From an uncultured Monoglobus sp. (lineage in GTDB: Bacteria > Bacillota > Clostridia > Monoglobales > Monoglobaceae): a stretch of DNA of 64,000 nucleotides. The notes beneath the pieces were generated by a model, which was not told the DNA's origin, made no database searches, and saw nothing but the letters and a program-made list of their open reading frames with translations. Positions 60,926 through 64,000 of the stretch are shown in pieces (the first letter of the stretch is position 1; each line of letters opens with the position of its first letter). The stretch covers positions 124,001-188,000 of the forward strand of contig CANQKC010000001.1 of assembly GCA_947624305.1 (NCBI GenBank). The letters are read 5' to 3'. The translations under genes were made by a program, and so were the position numbers.

Positions 60926-62017
60926 ATGCCAAAAAAAGGTGAAAATATTTACAAAAGAAAAGACGGCAGATGGGAGGGCAGGTATATAGTTTCGCGCGGG
61001 CTTGACGGCAAGCCCAAATATCAGTCGGTCTATGGAAAAACCTATAAGGAGATCAAAAGCAAAATGAGCGGCGATGCCGAAAAAACAGTTTCGGGAAAGG
61101 CAAACGCCGGAATGACAGCCGCCGAATGGACGCTAAGATATATTCAAAGCGTTAAGGGAGCGGTAAAAATTTCAACGTACAATATGTATCTTTTGCACCT
61201 TAAAAACCATATAGCGCCGTTTTTCGGAAAAATTAAACTTGACAGCCTTACCGAGACAGATTTGCAGAAATTCGTGTATTCAATGAGCGGCCTTTCGGCC
61301 TCGTCGGTCAGAGTGGTTTTTTCAACCTTGAAAGACGCTCTTTACGCTGCGTATAAACTCGGGTTCGTCAAAAGCAATGTGTGGAGCGACATTAAGCTGC
61401 CAAAAATGAAAAAGCATGAGACTTACGCCTTTTCACAGCTTGAACAACGCATGATCGAAAACGCTTTGAATATTGAGGGAGATCCCAACGAAATCGGCAT
61501 ACTCATTTGTCTGTATACCGGTTTGCGTATAGGGGAGCTTTGCGGTCTTAAATGGAGCGACATCAACTTCGCGGGCGCAACGCTTTCCGTGAACAGAACT
61601 ATTCAGCGTGTGACTATAGACGGCAAATCAATTTTGCAGGAAATGCCGCCCAAAAGCCTCAGTTCGGAGCGCAAAATCCCGATACAAGAATTTTTGCTGC
61701 GTCGGCTGAAAAAGCTCAAAAATAACTCGTCAAGCGTTTATGTACTCTCAATGAACTCACACGTGATGGACCCGCGGACGTACCAGAATTTATATAAGCG
61801 CGTGCTTAAACGCGCGGGTGTTGAATATATGAACTTTCACTGCCTCAGACACACTTTTTCGGTTAGAGCCCTTGAAAACGGGTTTGATATTAAAACGTTA
61901 AGCGATATTCTCGGCCATGGCAGTCCCGCAGTGACTATGAACATTTACGCTCATTCGCTCGATAAGCATAAGCGTGTGAGTATGGAACGATTATCGGAAA
62001 TTCGAGAAGTAGGTTAG
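60926..62017 (+). CDS. Tyrosine recombinase (phage-integrase family)
   Basis: A 363-residue recombinase. Residues 1-60 (KGENIYKRKDGRWEGRYIVS) form an AP2-like arm-binding domain, residues about 65-160 a core-binding helical domain, and the catalytic domain has R201 in LYTGLRIGELCGL, HCLRHTFSVRAL, GHGSPAVTMNIYAH with the tyrosine nucleophile. All five catalytic positions look intact. GGGGG lies eight bases before the ATG. Arm-binding integrases contact repeats at a distance from the crossover, which fits the repeat pairs H1/H2 and H3/H4 on either side of the gene. No excisionase gene is nearby. Confidence 0.93.
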   Translation: MPKKGENIYKRKDGRWEGRYIVSRGLDGKPKYQSVYGKTYKEIKSKMSGDAEKTVSGKANAGMTAAEWTLRYIQSVKGAVKISTYNMYLLHLKNHIAPFFGKIKLDSLTETDLQKFVYSMSGLSASSVRVVFSTLKDALYAAYKLGFVKSNVWSDIKLPKMKKHETYAFSQLEQRMIENALNIEGDPNEIGILICLYTGLRIGELCGLKWSDINFAGATLSVNRTIQRVTIDGKSILQEMPPKSLSSERKIPIQEFLLRRLKKLKNNSSSVYVLSMNSHVMDPRTYQNLYKRVLKRAGVEYMNFHCLRHTFSVRALENGFDIKTLSDILGHGSPAVTMNIYAHSLDKHKRVSMERLSEIREVG

Positions 62018-62103
62018 TTTTTTGACAGCCTAACAAAATATTGCATTACCAATATTTACCAAAATAAATTTTGTCTGATCACATTATGTTTTCAATGTAT
62101 GAC

Positions 62104-62167
62104 CGTAAATGTTATACGAATGTTTAAGTCATTTTTAAGCCGGTCAACCGTTAATGTTATACGAAAA
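62104..62167 (+). repeat. Arm-type repeats H3 and H4
   Basis: H3 (62104-62122, CGTAAATGTTATACGAATG) and H4 (62149-62167, CGTTAATGTTATACGAAAA) have the same orientation and the same 45-base spacing as H1 and H2. Several CCGTCAA motifs follow (62183-62215). Confidence 0.75.
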
Positions 62168-62244
62168 CATAAACATGGTTAAGCCGTCAATAACCGTCAA
62201 AAAATAAGCCGTCAAGGCCTTTGGAATCAACGTAAAATCGGGTG

Positions 62245-62272
62245 TTTACAACAAATTTTCGCATAATATACA
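62245..62272 (+). promoter_or_regulatory. Possible promoter across recombination site R
   Basis: TTTACA (62245-62250) lies inside the segment and TATACA (62267-62272) inside the spacer of site R, 16 bases apart. Inversion would replace the -35 with a poor one. The -10 match is modest. Confidence 0.35.
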
Positions 62273-62283
62273 GTTATGCGAAA
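62257..62283 (+). repeat. Recombination site R
   Basis: Arms TTTCGCATAA and TTATGCGAAA around spacer TATACAG. Lies 82 bases before the cohesin-dockerin start codon. Confidence 0.8.
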
Positions 62284-62364
62284 GGATAATCCAACCTCAG
62301 CTAAAAAATCGGCTGCGGATATTTTGTCATGTTTGCGGTCGGAATATACAAAGGAGTGACTTGC

Positions 62365-63393
62365 ATGGCAAGAAAAAAATTATCACTGCTGCTCGCGCTG
62401 ATTATCGTGCTGGTTCCGGTGTTCAATTCGGCGCCTGTGTCAGCCGCGGTGAATCCTACGGCGACGCTTACCGATGTAACAAACCTTTCGCCCGGTCTCA
62501 GGGGCGAGTGCAAAATTCGGGTGTCGATGAGCGGAGTTGACGAAGTGCTTTCGGCTATTCAGCTTTGCTTAAACTACGACAGCGCGACCATGGAATACCG
62601 TTCGATCGAGTGGGGCGATTTCTCGGACACAAGCACAAAGATAGCGCCCACAGACAACAACGGAACGTTGATGTTCTCGGTGAACGACTATGACGACGGC
62701 ATCAGAGCGACTGACGACATGACGGTATGCGTACTGACCTTCGCTGCGGCGGAGCCGAGCGGAAATGACCGCGTTAACGTGTCGCTCAACAATCTTGAGG
62801 ACTCTTACGTTATGACCGAGGCTCACAGAGGCGGCGGCGCAATAGGCGATGTTGTTGAATTTACGAATGCGGCAAGCGTTGAGGGAGTTGCCAGAACCGA
62901 GGGTGAGAGCGGACTTGCCGCTAAAATCTCGCTTGTATTTGACGGAGTTGACGGCTTTGCGACGAGCGGCGACAGCAGCGGCATTAACATAGAGCTTGTG
63001 AACAACGCGAGCGGCGCCAAAAGCTCATGGCGGCTTGACAAGAGCGCGGACCGCGACACATCCAAAACGGTGCCGACGTATGTGTTTAACGCCGAGGGTT
63101 TGGTTGCCGGAAGCTACACGATAAGTGTGAGCGGCGAGGGCTATGTTCCGTTTGCGCGCGAGATAAGCATGACCGACAGCACATCGTTTGAGATAACCAA
63201 CGACGCGTTTGTCCCGGGCGACATAAACTCCGACGAGAAGGTTGACGCCGCCGATTACAATCTTATCATGTCATACATAAAGAACGGCAGAATAGCCTAC
63301 ACGACAAACAGCTTTGACTTCAACCGCGACGGCAGGGTTGACAGATACGACCTTGCGGCGATGAAACGCGTGCTTGAAAAGGAGGCGGAATAG
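62365..63393 (+). CDS. Secreted cohesin-like, X-module and dockerin protein
   Basis: A 342-residue exported protein. Signal peptide 1-27 (ARKKLSLLLALIIVLVPV). A cohesin-like beta-sandwich follows (about 30-170; AIQLCLNYDSATMEY, VCVLTFAA). A regulatory or X-like beta domain (about 180-285) precedes a type I dockerin with two calcium loops, GDINSDEKVDAADYNLI and FDFNRDGRVDRYDLAAM. Having both partner types in one chain suggests an adaptor in a cellulosome-like surface complex. AAGGAG is eight bases before the ATG at 62365. It lies directly downstream of the putative inversion switch and is followed by a second cohesin-like gene. Confidence 0.85.
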   Translation: MARKKLSLLLALIIVLVPVFNSAPVSAAVNPTATLTDVTNLSPGLRGECKIRVSMSGVDEVLSAIQLCLNYDSATMEYRSIEWGDFSDTSTKIAPTDNNGTLMFSVNDYDDGIRATDDMTVCVLTFAAAEPSGNDRVNVSLNNLEDSYVMTEAHRGGGAIGDVVEFTNAASVEGVARTEGESGLAAKISLVFDGVDGFATSGDSSGINIELVNNASGAKSSWRLDKSADRDTSKTVPTYVFNAEGLVAGSYTISVSGEGYVPFAREISMTDSTSFEITNDAFVPGDINSDEKVDAADYNLIMSYIKNGRIAYTTNSFDFNRDGRVDRYDLAAMKRVLEKEAE

Positions 63394-63394
63394 C

Positions 63395-64000
63395 ATGAGC
63401 AAAACAGTGACTCTTAATATTAATAGGAAACGACTGATATTGACATTTTTCACGGCGGCGTTGATCGCGGTATTTCTGCTGATCTCGGTTCCCGCGCACG
63501 CGGCGGCGAGCGCGAACGTAAAAGCCGAGCCGTCGGCGGTGTCGGTCAAGACGGGAGACAGTTTTGAGATACTTGTGCAGATAAGCGAGCCCGCGGCGTA
63601 CACCTACGAGATCAAGGGTACTTACGGCGCCCAAGCGGAGCTTACCGGCGTGGAACTGCCCGCCACAATCGATGAGATAAACAAGGGCATAACCAAGACC
63701 GGCAGCGGCGCTTTTACGCTGATGAACACTATCGACGCACCGCAGAGCGACGGAACCGTGGCAAAGCTCAAGTTCCGCGCGCTCAGCTCCGGAACGTTTC
63801 AGGTTCGGATAAGCGGGGCGCGGGTGTTCGCGGAAGTGACCGGCCCGTCCGATTTGAACGAGGCTGAAATGACGGTCACAACCGACAACTGCTCGGTAAC
63901 GATCACGGGCAACACGGTTGAGCCAAGTGTTACGGCAGGCCCGGCACCCACTCCCACTAAGACTCCCTCAAGCACCGGCACCGGCGGTGGCGGCGGCGGA
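63395..64000 (+). CDS. Cohesin-like surface protein, truncated by the window end
   Basis: The first 202 codons are present with no stop. A signal peptide (about 1-37, LILTFFTAALIAVFLLISV) is followed by a cohesin-like domain (about 40-170, VKTGDSFEILVQIS, AKLKFRALSSGTFQV), then a PTPTKTPSS linker and a run of glycines. In the giant enzyme of this window a comparable glycine/threonine linker leads into three SLH repeats, so a wall anchor may follow here. The ATG comes one base after the previous stop region, with GGAGG upstream, so the two genes are coupled. Confidence 0.8.
   Translation, partial: MSKTVTLNINRKRLILTFFTAALIAVFLLISVPAHAAASANVKAEPSAVSVKTGDSFEILVQISEPAAYTYEIKGTYGAQAELTGVELPATIDEINKGITKTGSGAFTLMNTIDAPQSDGTVAKLKFRALSSGTFQVRISGARVFAEVTGPSDLNEAEMTVTTDNCSVTITGNTVEPSVTAGPAPTPTKTPSSTGTGGGGGG

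Larger units (their letters stand above)
60585..62283. other. Putative invertible segment carrying its own tyrosine recombinase
   Basis: Bounded by 27-base sites L (60585-60611) and R (62257-62283), which are exact reverse complements of each other. Each has 10-base inverted arms and a 7-base asymmetric spacer, CTGTATA in L and TATACAG in R. The recombinase gene (60926-62017) and four arm-type repeats lie inside. Recombination between such sites would invert the 1.7-kb segment. Confidence 0.6.

Overview
The window looks like a chromosome segment from an anaerobic, spore-forming Clostridia bacterium, probably a gut pectin degrader. The support is a two-gene GerA germinant-receptor operon, an oxygen-independent (class III) ribonucleotide reductase, secreted pectin enzymes with SLH and Pro/Thr linkers, cohesin/dockerin proteins, and AGGAGG-type ribosome-binding sites with canonical -35/-10 promoters at 17-base spacing. 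The genus cannot be named from sequence alone. A Monoglobus-like pectin specialist is one guess.

Left part (1-20.5 kb): purM (cut by the window edge) and purE; a hybrid histidine kinase followed one base later by a lipoprotein solute-binding protein; then, on the minus strand, purL, purine-nucleoside phosphorylase, a domesticated-looking REP-associated transposase (RAYT), luxS and an MTA/SAH deaminase. This groups purine synthesis and salvage with S-adenosylhomocysteine recycling. A secreted PL1 pectate lyase, an AbrB/zinc-finger regulator, a GerAA gene with a fused GerAB-GerAC gene, and a flavodoxin-like protein follow.

Centre (20.5-43 kb): a compact nonribosomal-peptide-like gene set (Sfp-type phosphopantetheinyl transferase, alpha/beta hydrolase, free-standing condensation domain, carrier protein, AMP-forming ligase) that could make a small acyl conjugate. 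Next come a membrane protein, a 2749-residue secreted pectin methylesterase/acetylesterase/SLH protein, a heterodimeric ABC exporter that appears to be transcribed without a leader, and a 1431-residue paralogue of the acetylesterase whose catalytic residues are mostly lost.

Right-centre (43-57.6 kb): housekeeping genes: tRNA-Arg(CCT), a methyltransferase, pcrA, mnmA-iscU-iscS (sulfur delivery to tRNA and Fe-S clusters), rnhA, tsf-rpsB, malQ, ilvE, and nrdD with a pair of NrdR-type boxes over its promoter, then a small unknown gene and tRNA-Leu(CAG).

Right end (57.6-64 kb): accessory DNA. A large serine recombinase and a MobC-like gene with oriT-like repeats look like the remains of a mobilizable element. 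Beyond it a tyrosine recombinase gene lies between two 27-base sites whose 7-base spacers are in opposite orientation, with two pairs of 45-base-phased repeats next to the gene. This reads as a self-encoded DNA inversion switch directly upstream of a cohesin-X-dockerin protein and a second cohesin-like surface protein that runs off the window. The switch and the small acyl-conjugate cluster are the best candidates for undescribed biology here. All statements come from reading the sequence; no database search was possible.
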